Positions 45,211-52,945 of a stretch of DNA of 64,000 bases are shown in pieces. Source of the DNA: Streptomyces sp. NBC_00433 (GTDB lineage Bacteria; Actinomycetota; Actinomycetes; Streptomycetales; Streptomycetaceae); assembly GCA_036015235.1 (NCBI GenBank), contig CP107926.1, forward strand, positions 8,737,501-8,801,500, given 5' to 3'. Position 1 is the stretch's first letter, and each line of letters begins with the position of its first letter. Both the position numbers and the translations under genes were made by a program. Below the pieces are notes generated by a model. That model was not told the DNA's origin. It saw nothing but the letters and a program-made list of their open reading frames with translations, and made no database searches.

Positions 45211-45950
45211 GTCGGCCGGGTGCTGGTGCTTCTTGCGGGCTGCCGTGTGGCTGTTGCGGTGTTGCCGTGCTCGTCCGGGGTGTCGCGGTGCTCGCAGTGT
45301 GGGGTTGCGGGCCGGGCCGGGCCGGGCCGGGGCGGGGCGTGGCGTGGTGTTGGGCGCTGTGGTGTGGCGGGTGTGTGTCGTGGCGTCTGGCGGGGCCGGC
45401 CGGTGGTGCGTGTCGCGGCCTGTGGGGCTTTGCGAGGCGTGTGGGAGCCTGGCGCGTGTCGTGGTGCCGGCCGAGTGGCCTGGTGGTACGTGCTGAGCCT
45501 GGCGGTGGTGTCTGGCGGGTCCTGGTGTTGGTTGCCCTGCAACCTGGCGTGTGCCCGCTGAAGCCGGTGGTATCCGCAGGTTCGCGATGTCTGCCGGAAC
45601 CTGCCGGAACCTGCCGGTGTCGGGGTGTCTGCCGGAGTCTGTTGTCCGGTGTGTGTGGCTGTTGTGGCTGTTGTGGTGTTGCCGTGCTCGTCGGGGTGTT
45701 GCGGTGTGTGTGGCGTGGCGTGGCGGTGCGGGGGTGGTGTCGGTCGGGGTGGGTTCGCTTGTGGTGGGGTTGCTGGGTGTCTGGCTGCCGGTCCGGCTGT
45801 CTGGCCGGCTGGTGTGGTGGTTGTTCGGTGTGGTCTTGTGGGTTGGGTCCCTTGGGGGTTGTGGGGGGCTGACGTTTTGATGCCTGTGCGTTCTGCCCGG
45901 GGGTTGTGGGGTGGGGGTGGGGGTGTCTTCGGGTGAGGAGTACCCCTGTT

Positions 45951-46409
45951 ATGACTTTGGGTCGTGGTTGGGCGCGGTTCAACAAGGCGTTGGGTAATCG
46001 TGTCGCGGGTCCGTTGTTCGGGCGGATGCCGGGTTTTGGGCTGGTGGTGCATCGGGGGCGGGTGTCGGGGCGGGAGTACCGGACGCCGGTGAAGGTTTTC
46101 CGGCATCAGGGTGCGTATGTGGTGACGTTGCCGTACGGGTCGGGGACGGACTGGGTCAAGAACGTGCGGGCGGCGGGTGGTTGCGAGTTGGTGGTGCGTC
46201 GCCGCCGGGTGGCTCTGGTGGATCCGGTGCTGGCGGCTGATGACGGGACGGTGCGTATCCGGCGGAGTCTGCGGTTGGCGTTGAAGGTGCTGCGGGTCAC
46301 GGAGTTCTTGACCCTGTCTCCGGCGCCGGCGGCCCCGGACGGCGCGGCGGGTTTTGAGGGTGGGGCGGGGCGTTCCCGCAGCGGGGACCCGACCGGGTCC
46401 CGGCGCTAG
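45951..46409 (+). CDS. Nitroreductase-family deazaflavin (F420)-dependent protein
   Basis: 152 residues of the DDN/PNPOx-like fold: LVVHRGRVSGREYRTPVKVF, AYVVTLPYGSGTDWVKNVRA, GGCELVVRRRRVALVDP. The family binds F420 and reduces quinones or other substrates. ATG 45951 with GAGGAG upstream. It is isolated between two repeat regions, on the cluster strand. An F420-dependent reductive tailoring step is possible. Confidence 0.85.
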   Translation: MTLGRGWARFNKALGNRVAGPLFGRMPGFGLVVHRGRVSGREYRTPVKVFRHQGAYVVTLPYGSGTDWVKNVRAAGGCELVVRRRRVALVDPVLAADDGTVRIRRSLRLALKVLRVTEFLTLSPAPAAPDGAAGFEGGAGRSRSGDPTGSRR

Positions 46410-46650
46410 GGTCTGCCGTCCGGGTCTCCGCGGCGTCGCGGTGTCCGGCACGCGCGTCTTCCTCCTGCCTTCGGCGGGAGGTGGCCCCAGCGTTGTCGTC
46501 GGTCGACGACTCGCCCCGGCCCGAGGGCCGGGGGGTGCCCCCTCCGCGTCGCCTCCTTCCTCCGCCTTGCCGCCGCACGCACCGGACACCGCTCGTTCCT
46601 CCACGGAGATCCGAACGACAGGCCCTGGCCCGCGCCTCGGGGCCCCTCGG

Positions 46651-46708
46651 GGTTTCCCGGCCGGTTTCCCGGCCGGTTTCCCGGCCGGTTTCCCGGCCGG
46701 GTTCCCGG
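46651..46708 (+). repeat. 12-bp tandem repeat (GGTTTCCCGGCC)4
   Basis: Four perfect copies and one degenerate copy. Confidence 0.85.
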
Positions 46709-46828
46709 CGGGGGCCTGGGCGGTGGGCGGCCGATCCGGCCGTGCGGCTCGCGACCGGGCCCCGGCGCCAGCCCGCCCCCCTCGCGGCCCCGGGGGTTGC
46801 CGGACGGGGCTCCTGGCGGTGGGTGCGG

Positions 46829-47045
46829 CCTGCCCGGCCGGGGGTTCCCGGCGGGGTTGCCCTGGCGGTGGGTGCGGCCTGCCCGGCCGGGGGTTGCCTG
46901 ACGGGGCTCCTGGCGGTGGGTGCGGCCTGCCCGGCCGGGGGTTCCCGGCGGGGTTGCCCTGGTGGGGGGTGTGGTTGTCCGGCCGTGGCCTGCCCGGCCG
47001 GGGGTTGCCTGACGGGGGTCCTGGCGGTGGGTGCGGGCTGTCCGC
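46829..47045 (+). repeat. 48-63-bp tandem repeat
   Basis: CCTGCCCGGCCGGGGGTT recurs at 46829, 46878, 46926 and 46989, each followed by a CCTGG-TGGGTG type segment; spacing 49, 48 and 63 bp. Confidence 0.75.
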
Positions 47046-47073
47046 CGTGCGGGGGCTCCCGGTCGGGGTTGCC

Positions 47074-47203
47074 GGCCGGGGTTGTGCATGAGGTGGGCGA
47101 TTGCGGTCGGCGGGTGTCCGGTTGCTGTGCCCGGGATGCGCGACCACCTCGGGTGTCGGCCAGGTCGCCTCTGCCCGGGGCGGTCGGTTGCTGTGCCGTG
47201 GGT
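47074..47203 (+). repeat. 130-bp direct repeat, left copy
   Basis: About 95 percent identical to 48121-48249 by hand alignment (about six differences and one 1-bp gap). The pair brackets the VOC gene. Confidence 0.88.
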
Positions 47204-47422
47204 TTCTGGCCGGGGTTGCTGCCCGGGGTTTCTGGTGGTGGGTGTGGTTCGTCTGGCCGTGGGTGTGGGCGGTGGGCGGGCGTTTTGTGGGTAAGGGCTG
47301 TCCCGCAATCCGCGGTGGGTCGGTGCGCGGTGCTGGTTGCCGTGTGTCGCTGCCGGGGTTTGCGGGGCAGCTCTTGGTCAAGGGTTTTTTCATGTGCAGG
47401 TAACCAGGGAAGGGAAGTTGTC

Positions 47423-47836
47423 ATGCCGGCACTCGGCGGGATTCACCATGTGAAGTTCGCGGTCAGCGACATCCAGCGTTCGATCGACTGGTACGGCCGT
47501 GTCTTTGGTTTTGCCACGACGATGGAGTTCAAGGACGACGAGGGGATCGTCCGGGGTTCGGTGGGCAAGCTCACCGGTCTGGACAACACCCTGCTGGCGT
47601 TCCGTGAGAACAAGGAGCTGTCGGACTCGCTGTCCGGGTTCGACCCGGTCAGTTTCGCGGTCCAGGGCAAGGCCGAGGTGCAGTCCTGGGTCGATCACCT
47701 CAACGCGGAGGGTGTGGAGAACTCCGGTCTGCGGATCGCGGCGATCGGCTACATCGTGTTCTTCCACGACCCGGACGGCATCAAGCTGCACGTGTACTCC
47801 TTCGACACCCCCGCGCCGGACGAGATCGAGGCCTGA
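47423..47836 (+). CDS. VOC/glyoxalase superfamily protein
   Basis: 137 residues with two beta-alpha-beta-beta-beta modules: IHHVKFAVSDIQRSIDWYGR and VFGFATTMEF, then IGYIVFFHDPDGIKLHVYSF. Possible metal ligands are H9 or H8 and the late E/H of the second module. VOC proteins in polyketide clusters act as oxygenases, cyclases or binding/resistance proteins. ATG 47423 with GGGAAGG upstream. It has ordinary Streptomyces codon use, is bracketed by direct repeats, and has its own promoter region. Confidence 0.85.
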   Translation: MPALGGIHHVKFAVSDIQRSIDWYGRVFGFATTMEFKDDEGIVRGSVGKLTGLDNTLLAFRENKELSDSLSGFDPVSFAVQGKAEVQSWVDHLNAEGVENSGLRIAAIGYIVFFHDPDGIKLHVYSFDTPAPDEIEA

Positions 47837-48120
47837 GAAGAGGCGGGGTGCCGCCCCGGCCCCGCCTCCTGCCCCCCTGTTGGGGGGCGTGGTGCGCGGG
47901 GCCGGGGGCGGGCCCCGGTTCGGGCGGCCGGCGGCGCGTATCCGGGGGCCGGTGCTCCGTGAAGGGGAGCCACCGCCACCGGACTTGCGGGCCGCCGGGC
48001 CGGGGCCCGCTCCGGGCCTGTCCGGTGGCCGGCAGACCCGGAGCGGGCAACAACCACCCGGCACCACCCGGCACCACCCGGCACCACCCGGCACCGCGCC
48101 CCGACCCCGGGGCACCCGGT

Positions 48121-48249
48121 GGCCGGGGTTGTGCACGAGGTGGGCGATTGCGGTCGGCGGGTGCCCGGTTGCTGTGCCCGGATGCGCGACCACCCCGGGT
48201 GCCGGCCCGGTCGCCTCTGCCCGGGGCGGTCGGTTGCTGTGCCGTGGGT
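48121..48249 (+). repeat. 130-bp direct repeat, right copy
   Basis: Partner of 47074-47203, offset 1047 bp. Confidence 0.88.
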
Positions 48250-48722
48250 CTGTCCGGGGTGGTCTGCCACCCCGATCGGACGCCCGGTCGCCCCTGCCCG
48301 GGGGTGGGCTACGGCCCCGAGACCTGTCCGGGTGCCGCGCCCCGGCCCCGGGTGGCTACCGCCGGTTGCCGCCCTCCAGTTCGGGGGGCCGAGTACCCAG
48401 TACCTGCTCGGGACGGCCCGCCCCGAGCGTCTACTCGGCTGTCCCACTGCGACCCCGGGGGGCCGATCGCCTCATCCGACCGCGGGGCGGGTGGCTGCCG
48501 CCGGCTGTCCGCCCTGTTCCGGGGCGGGTGACTGCCCCTGGCGGGGGTGTGGTTGTTGTGCCTGCCGGGTGACTGCCCGGTACGGCGGCCCGACTGCCGT
48601 GCGGTGTGTCCTTCTGCCAGGGGGTGGCCAACTGCGCCCGACGGTGGGCTGGTTGCCGCTTTTGCGGTGGCCAACTGCGCGGTGAGTTCACCCGGTTGCC
48701 GTGCCCTGCCCCGGTGGGGTGC

Positions 48723-49317
48723 GGCCTGCACCGCCCGGCCCGCACCGCCTGGCCCGTACCGCTTGGCCGGTACCGCGTGGCCTGTACCGCGTGGCCGGTA
48801 CCGCTTGGCCGGTACCGCTTGGCCGGTACCGCGTGGCCGGTACCGCGTGGCCGGTACCGCGTGGCCGGTACCGCTCGGCCCGCACTGCCTGGTCGGCACC
48901 GCTTGGCCGGCGCTGCCCGGCCTGTACTGCGTGGCCGGCGCCGCTTGGCCCGCACTGCCTGGCCGGTACCGCTTGGTCGGCGCTGCTTAGCCGGTACCGC
49001 GTGGCCGGTACCGCTCGGCCCGTACCGCGTGGCCCGTACCGCTTGGCCCGCACTGCGTCGTCGGTACCGCTTGGTCGGCGCTGCCCGGCCTGTACCGCTT
49101 GGCCGGCGCTGCCTGGCCGGCGCTGCCCGGCCCGCATCGCCCGGTGCCCGGCCTGTACCGCGTGGCCCGTACCGCGTGGCCCGTACCGCTTGGCCCGCAC
49201 TGCGTCGTCGGTACCGCTTGGCCGGCGCCGCCCGGCCCGCACCGCGTGGTCGGTACCGCGTGGCCTGTACCGCTCGGCCGGTACCGCTTGGTCGGCGCTG
49301 CGCGGCCCGCATCGCCC
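48723..49317 (+). repeat. 14-bp tandem array, about 42 copies
   Basis: Consensus GGCCGGTACCGCTT with variation mainly at positions 5, 7 and 12-14. The GGTACC core is present in many units. The run is 595 bp, 42 units plus one 7-bp insertion near 49144. Because 14 is not a multiple of 3, every frame cycles through a 14-residue repeat and none is a gene. Confidence 0.92.
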
Positions 49318-49558
49318 GGTGCGTGGCCGGTTGTTGCTTGGTGGGTGCTGTCTGGTGGGTGGTCCGGTGTGTGGGGGTGTTCGTCGGCCTGTCCGCGGGG
49401 CGGGGTGCGGGGTGTGGGGTGTGTCCTTGGTCTCCCGGTGGGGGTTTGTTATCCGTCTTGATCGTTAAGGGTTTGTGCTGTTCGGGGCGTCATTAGTTGT
49501 AGGCGTTGATGGTTGCCGTTGTATCCGGTAGCGTGGTGTGTGGAGAGAGGAGCTGGAC

Positions 49559-50212
49559 ATGACTGGCGGCGAGTACAAGCTGGACATGACGATGATGCTG
49601 ACCATCCATGATGCGTTCCGGCGTGAGCTGGACCGTATTGCGAAGGTCGCTGAGGGTGTCAGCGATGACCCGCGGACGGTCATGCGGACCGCGTTGGGGT
49701 GGAAGCTGTTCAAGACGTATCTGGGTATCCACCACACCACCGAGGACGACACGGTGTGGGGTCTGATGGAGCAGCGGCTGGCCGGTGGTCAGGATATTGC
49801 GCTGCTGCACGCGATGGAGGCCGAGCACGCGCAGATCGATCCGCTGCTGGCGGGGATGGACGCGGCGCTGGTCGATGCCGAGAACGGTCCGGCGCGGCTG
49901 GGTGAGCTGGTCGCGGAGCTGAACACCTCGTTGCGCGGGCATCTGCAGCACGAGGAGGCCGAGGGGTTGGCCCTGGTCGATTCGACGCTGACGCAGGAGG
50001 AGTGGTCGCACTTCGCTGCGGTGCATCTGAAGAAGGTCGGCGAGGACGTGGGTACGTACATGCCCTGGCTGCTGGACGATGCCGCCGCGGACTGGGTCGA
50101 GACCGTGCTGGGCCGGCTTCCCGGTTGGGGCCGTACCAAGTACGAGGGTGAGTGGAAGGCCGCCTACGACCGGCTCTCTCTCTGGACGCCTGCAGCCGGC
50201 ACCACCGGCTGA
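49559..50212 (+). CDS. Hemerythrin HHE-domain protein of the polyketide cluster
   Basis: 217 residues. Candidate diiron ligands H17 (LTIHDAFRRE), H58/H59 and E62 (GIHHTTEDDTVW), H90 (MEAEHAQID), H128/H131 and E132 (LRGHLQHEEAEG). Likely O2, NO or redox sensing, or oxygen handling for the oxygenases. ATG 49559 with GAGAGAGGAG upstream. The exporter gene follows 28 bp later. Same layout as the protein at 10284 but clearly diverged. Confidence 0.86.
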   Translation: MTGGEYKLDMTMMLTIHDAFRRELDRIAKVAEGVSDDPRTVMRTALGWKLFKTYLGIHHTTEDDTVWGLMEQRLAGGQDIALLHAMEAEHAQIDPLLAGMDAALVDAENGPARLGELVAELNTSLRGHLQHEEAEGLALVDSTLTQEEWSHFAAVHLKKVGEDVGTYMPWLLDDAAADWVETVLGRLPGWGRTKYEGEWKAAYDRLSLWTPAAGTTG

Positions 50213-50240
50213 TCTTCGAGCCCCCCGGAGGAATCCCCGC

Positions 50241-51755
50241 ATGTCACAGTACGAAGGAGCCACGACGGACCCGCCCGTGGCCGTTGTGGATCCGCCCGCC
50301 GACGGGCGCCGGCTCGGTGTGGCGACCTGGGTGATCGCTTTGGCGCGGTTCATGGTCGTCCTGGACGGCACGATCATGATCGTGGCGCTGCCGAGGATCC
50401 AGAACGCGCTGCACATCTCGTTGTCGAACCTGAACTGGGTGATCAACGCGTACTCGCTGACGTTCGGCGGGCTGCTGCTGGTCGCCGGGCGGGTCGGTGA
50501 CGTCTATGGTCGTAAGAGGGTCTTCAGTGCCGGGCTGGTGCTGTTCGGTGCGGCGTCGCTGGCCGGGGGGCTGGCGCCCAACGGCGGCACGCTGATCACT
50601 TTCCGGGCGATCCAGGGTGTCGGTGCGGCGGTCGCCACGCCGGGTGCGCTGTCGCTGCTGATCGCGACGTTCCCCGAGGGCAAGCCCCGTACCAAGGCGC
50701 TGGGCCTGTACGGGGGGGTGACGGGTCTGGCGTCGGTGCTGGGCCTGGTGCTGGGCGGTGTGCTGACCACCTACGCGTCCTGGCGGTGGGTGCTGCTGGT
50801 CAACGTGCCCGTCGTGATCGGTGTCCTGGCGGGCGTCAACGCTTTGAGCGAGGGCGAGCCGGCCAAGCGGACCCGGATCGACATCCCCGGGGCGGTCGCG
50901 GCGACGCTGGGGGCCGGTTCGCTGGTCTTCGCCGTGGACCGGGTCGCCGAGCACGGGTGGAGCGATCCGGTCGTGGTGACCGGGCTGATCGCCGCCGCGG
51001 TGCTGCTGGGCGCGTTCGCGGTGATCCAGCGCACGAGCGAGCTGCCGATGATCCCGCGTGAGGTCCTCTCCGACCGGGGCCGTACGGGGGCGAACATCGT
51101 GACGCTGCTGATGTCGACGGGCAGCTTCGCGACGTACTTCTTCCTGACGCTGTACATGCAGCAGGTCCTCGGCTACTCCGCGCTGCGCACGGGGCTGATG
51201 TACCTGCCGCTGGCGATCGGGTTCGGTATCGCGGCCGGCGGGGTCGGGCCGGTGCTGCTGGCGCGTACCCCGGAGCGGGTCGCGCTGTCGCTGGCACTGC
51301 TGATCGCGGCGGCGGGCTCGGGGTGGTTCGCGTTCCTGAGCGTGGGCTCCAGCGTCTACGGGATGGTCCTGCCCGCTTCGCTGGTCACCGGGCTGGGCCT
51401 GGGTGCGACGGTCGTGGTCGCCACCGGGATCGGGGTGCGCGGTATCGACAGCTCCGAGGCCGGTATCGGCTCCTCGCTGCTGACCGCGAGCAGCCAGATC
51501 GGCGGTGCGCTGGGCCTGGCGGGCCTGGCGACGGTCGCCGCGACCACCACCCAGCACGCCGCGAAGGGCACCGCGCTTCCCGATGCCCTGGTCGACGGCT
51601 ACACCGCGGGGTTCAAGGTCGCTGTCGGCCTGTACCTGGTGGGCATCGTGGTCGCCTGGCTGACCATCACCCCCTTCGCCGACACCCCGCAGGGCAGGGC
51701 GCAGGCCGAGGCCCGGGCCGGCGCCGACACCGGGGCGGAGGCGCAGACGGCCTAG
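50241..51755 (+). CDS. DHA2-type MFS drug exporter
   Basis: 504 residues, 14 predicted helices. Motif A in VAGRVGDVYGRKRVF, antiporter motif C-like GVTGLASVLGLVLGGVLTTY, and VVLDGTIMIVALPRIQ near the start. This EmrB/QacA group exports antibiotics by proton antiport; here it probably gives self-resistance and secretes the polyketide. ATG 50241 with GGAGGAA upstream. Confidence 0.93.
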   Translation: MSQYEGATTDPPVAVVDPPADGRRLGVATWVIALARFMVVLDGTIMIVALPRIQNALHISLSNLNWVINAYSLTFGGLLLVAGRVGDVYGRKRVFSAGLVLFGAASLAGGLAPNGGTLITFRAIQGVGAAVATPGALSLLIATFPEGKPRTKALGLYGGVTGLASVLGLVLGGVLTTYASWRWVLLVNVPVVIGVLAGVNALSEGEPAKRTRIDIPGAVAATLGAGSLVFAVDRVAEHGWSDPVVVTGLIAAAVLLGAFAVIQRTSELPMIPREVLSDRGRTGANIVTLLMSTGSFATYFFLTLYMQQVLGYSALRTGLMYLPLAIGFGIAAGGVGPVLLARTPERVALSLALLIAAAGSGWFAFLSVGSSVYGMVLPASLVTGLGLGATVVVATGIGVRGIDSSEAGIGSSLLTASSQIGGALGLAGLATVAATTTQHAAKGTALPDALVDGYTAGFKVAVGLYLVGIVVAWLTITPFADTPQGRAQAEARAGADTGAEAQTA

Positions 51756-51835
51756 AAGAGACGACAGGGGGGCCGGCCGGCCCCCCGGCCCGGGATGGCA
51801 CCGGTACACCATCGGCGCTGGGAGCTGACGAGACG

Positions 51836-52906
51836 ATGACCGCACTGACGTACACCGATGCCATGGGCGGCGCTCTGGAGCGGCTGCGCTCGGTCGGCTA
51901 CGAGCACGGCACCATGCTCGTCAACCACGCGCCGATGGCGGCCGAGGCCATGGCCACCCTGGGCTACGCCGACGACGTCGCGACCTGGGTCGAGGGCAAC
52001 CTCGCCCACCGCCGCTACAAGGACCTGCCCACCCCGCGTTTCCCGCTGACCGCCGCGGACGAGACGGACTGGCGCTCCGCGCTGGGCGACTTCGACCGCG
52101 TCACCGACTGGTGGGACCTGTTCGACCGGGAGCTGGAACTGCACCCCTGGCAGGAGGTCCTGGCCAGGTGGTGGCCCCGCCTGGTGCCGGGCATGTCGGG
52201 AGTGATGACGCACGGCGTGATCCGCACCGCGCACGCGGTACGGGCCATCGCCCACGCCGACACCACCGACACCGGCAGTACGGGCGGCAGTACGGATGGC
52301 GGTGCGGCCGGTGAGCTCTACCGGCGTGAGCTGGCGCACGGGCTGGGCTACTGGGCGGCCCGCTACTCGGTCCGCGACGCGGCCGCGCTGCAGGCGGCCG
52401 AGCCGCTCCCTCCCGCCGCCGGCGACAGCGGCGGGGACGAGGGCGGTGAGGACGGTGGGCGGGGTGCGGCGCTGGCCGCGCTGGACGACCTGGTCGCCGA
52501 CGCGTGCGGGCACTACGCGGCGACCCGGGCGGGGCATCCGGTGCCGCTGATCCACGCGATCACCGGTCCGGCGGCCGTCCGGCTGGTCCTGCCCCACCTG
52601 CCGGCCGACCAGCAGTGGTCCTCCTATCTGGCCGCGCGGCACTGCAGTTTCGGTATCCGCGGCTACTACGGCCCCCCCGCACCCTCCACATCCCCCGGTG
52701 GCGGTGTTGCGGGGGGCGCCGGGGTGCCTTCCGCCGAGCAGTTGGTGGCCGACGCGGTCGAGCTGGGCGACGAGCACGCGATCAAGCTGGCCGAGGTCGC
52801 GGTGCGGCACCAGGCGCTGCTGCCCGACGAGCGGTACGCCGCGGCGGCGAACGCCGCGACGCAGCGGCTGCGGGGATTCCTCAGTTCGCACTCGTTCTAT
52901 GATTGA
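51836..52906 (+). CDS. Questin oxidase-like protein (AflY/GedK family)
   Basis: 356 residues, single long domain with LVNHAPMAAEAMATLGY, YKDLPTPRFPL, MTHGVIRTAHAVRAIAHA and IHAITGPAAVRLVLPHL. HG-x-IRTAHA is a hallmark I associate with questin oxidase-like proteins (PF14027). In fungi GedK opens the anthraquinone ring and AflY takes part in aflatoxin ring rearrangement. No cofactor motif is evident, in keeping with the family. A Gly/Thr-rich insertion lies near residues 142-160. ATG 51836. It suggests oxidative ring cleavage of the polyketide. Confidence 0.8.
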   Translation: MTALTYTDAMGGALERLRSVGYEHGTMLVNHAPMAAEAMATLGYADDVATWVEGNLAHRRYKDLPTPRFPLTAADETDWRSALGDFDRVTDWWDLFDRELELHPWQEVLARWWPRLVPGMSGVMTHGVIRTAHAVRAIAHADTTDTGSTGGSTDGGAAGELYRRELAHGLGYWAARYSVRDAAALQAAEPLPPAAGDSGGDEGGEDGGRGAALAALDDLVADACGHYAATRAGHPVPLIHAITGPAAVRLVLPHLPADQQWSSYLAARHCSFGIRGYYGPPAPSTSPGGGVAGGAGVPSAEQLVADAVELGDEHAIKLAEVAVRHQALLPDERYAAAANAATQRLRGFLSSHSFYD

Positions 52907-52945
52907 CAGCAGGGCCCGCAACAGGCCAGGAGGAGGCGTTGGACG

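Larger units (their letters stand above)
44602..45950. other. 1349-bp gene-free, repeat-rich, G/T-biased region
   Basis: Contains 14-bp C-rich repeats at 44613-44654, a duplicated block (44861-45001 and 45112-45210), and degenerate GT-rich sequence to 45900. Open frames exist on both strands only because A and stop codons are scarce; none has a family match. Nearest real gene start is 45951. Confidence 0.7.
46410..47422. other. 1013-bp gene-free repeat region
   Basis: Holds a 12-bp array (46651-46708), a 48-63-bp array (46829-47045) and the left copy of the 130-bp direct repeat (47074-47203). The last 60 bp before the VOC gene are AT-richer (CAAGGGTTTTTTCATG) and may be its promoter. No gene supported. 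Confidence 0.7.
47837..49558. other. 1722-bp gene-free region with right direct repeat and 14-bp array
   Basis: Contains the right 130-bp repeat (48121-48249) and the long 14-bp array (48723-49317). From about 49450 the sequence becomes AT-richer (TTGATCGTTAAGGG, GTCATTAGTTGTAGGCG) and must hold the promoter for the hemerythrin gene. No gene supported. Confidence 0.7.

Noticed and set aside
44201-47393. Very long open frames on the minus strand (up to about 975 codons) across the spacers
   Set aside because: They run through tandem repeats and across real + strand genes, have Thr/Pro/Arg-rich repetitive content, no family match and no ribosome site. They stay open because stop codons are rare in this composition.
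48723-49317. CRISPR array
   Set aside because: Units are only 14 bp and directly adjacent, with no unique spacers and no cas genes.
48431-49496. Pentapeptide- or 14-residue-repeat proteins on both strands over the 14-bp array
   Set aside because: Every frame of a 14-bp repeat gives a 14-residue periodic open frame; overlapping equal candidates on both strands argue for none being real.
44602-49558. Mobile element as the origin of the repeats
   Set aside because: No transposase or integrase frame, and no terminal inverted repeats or target duplications at the ends of the 130-bp repeats were found by eye.
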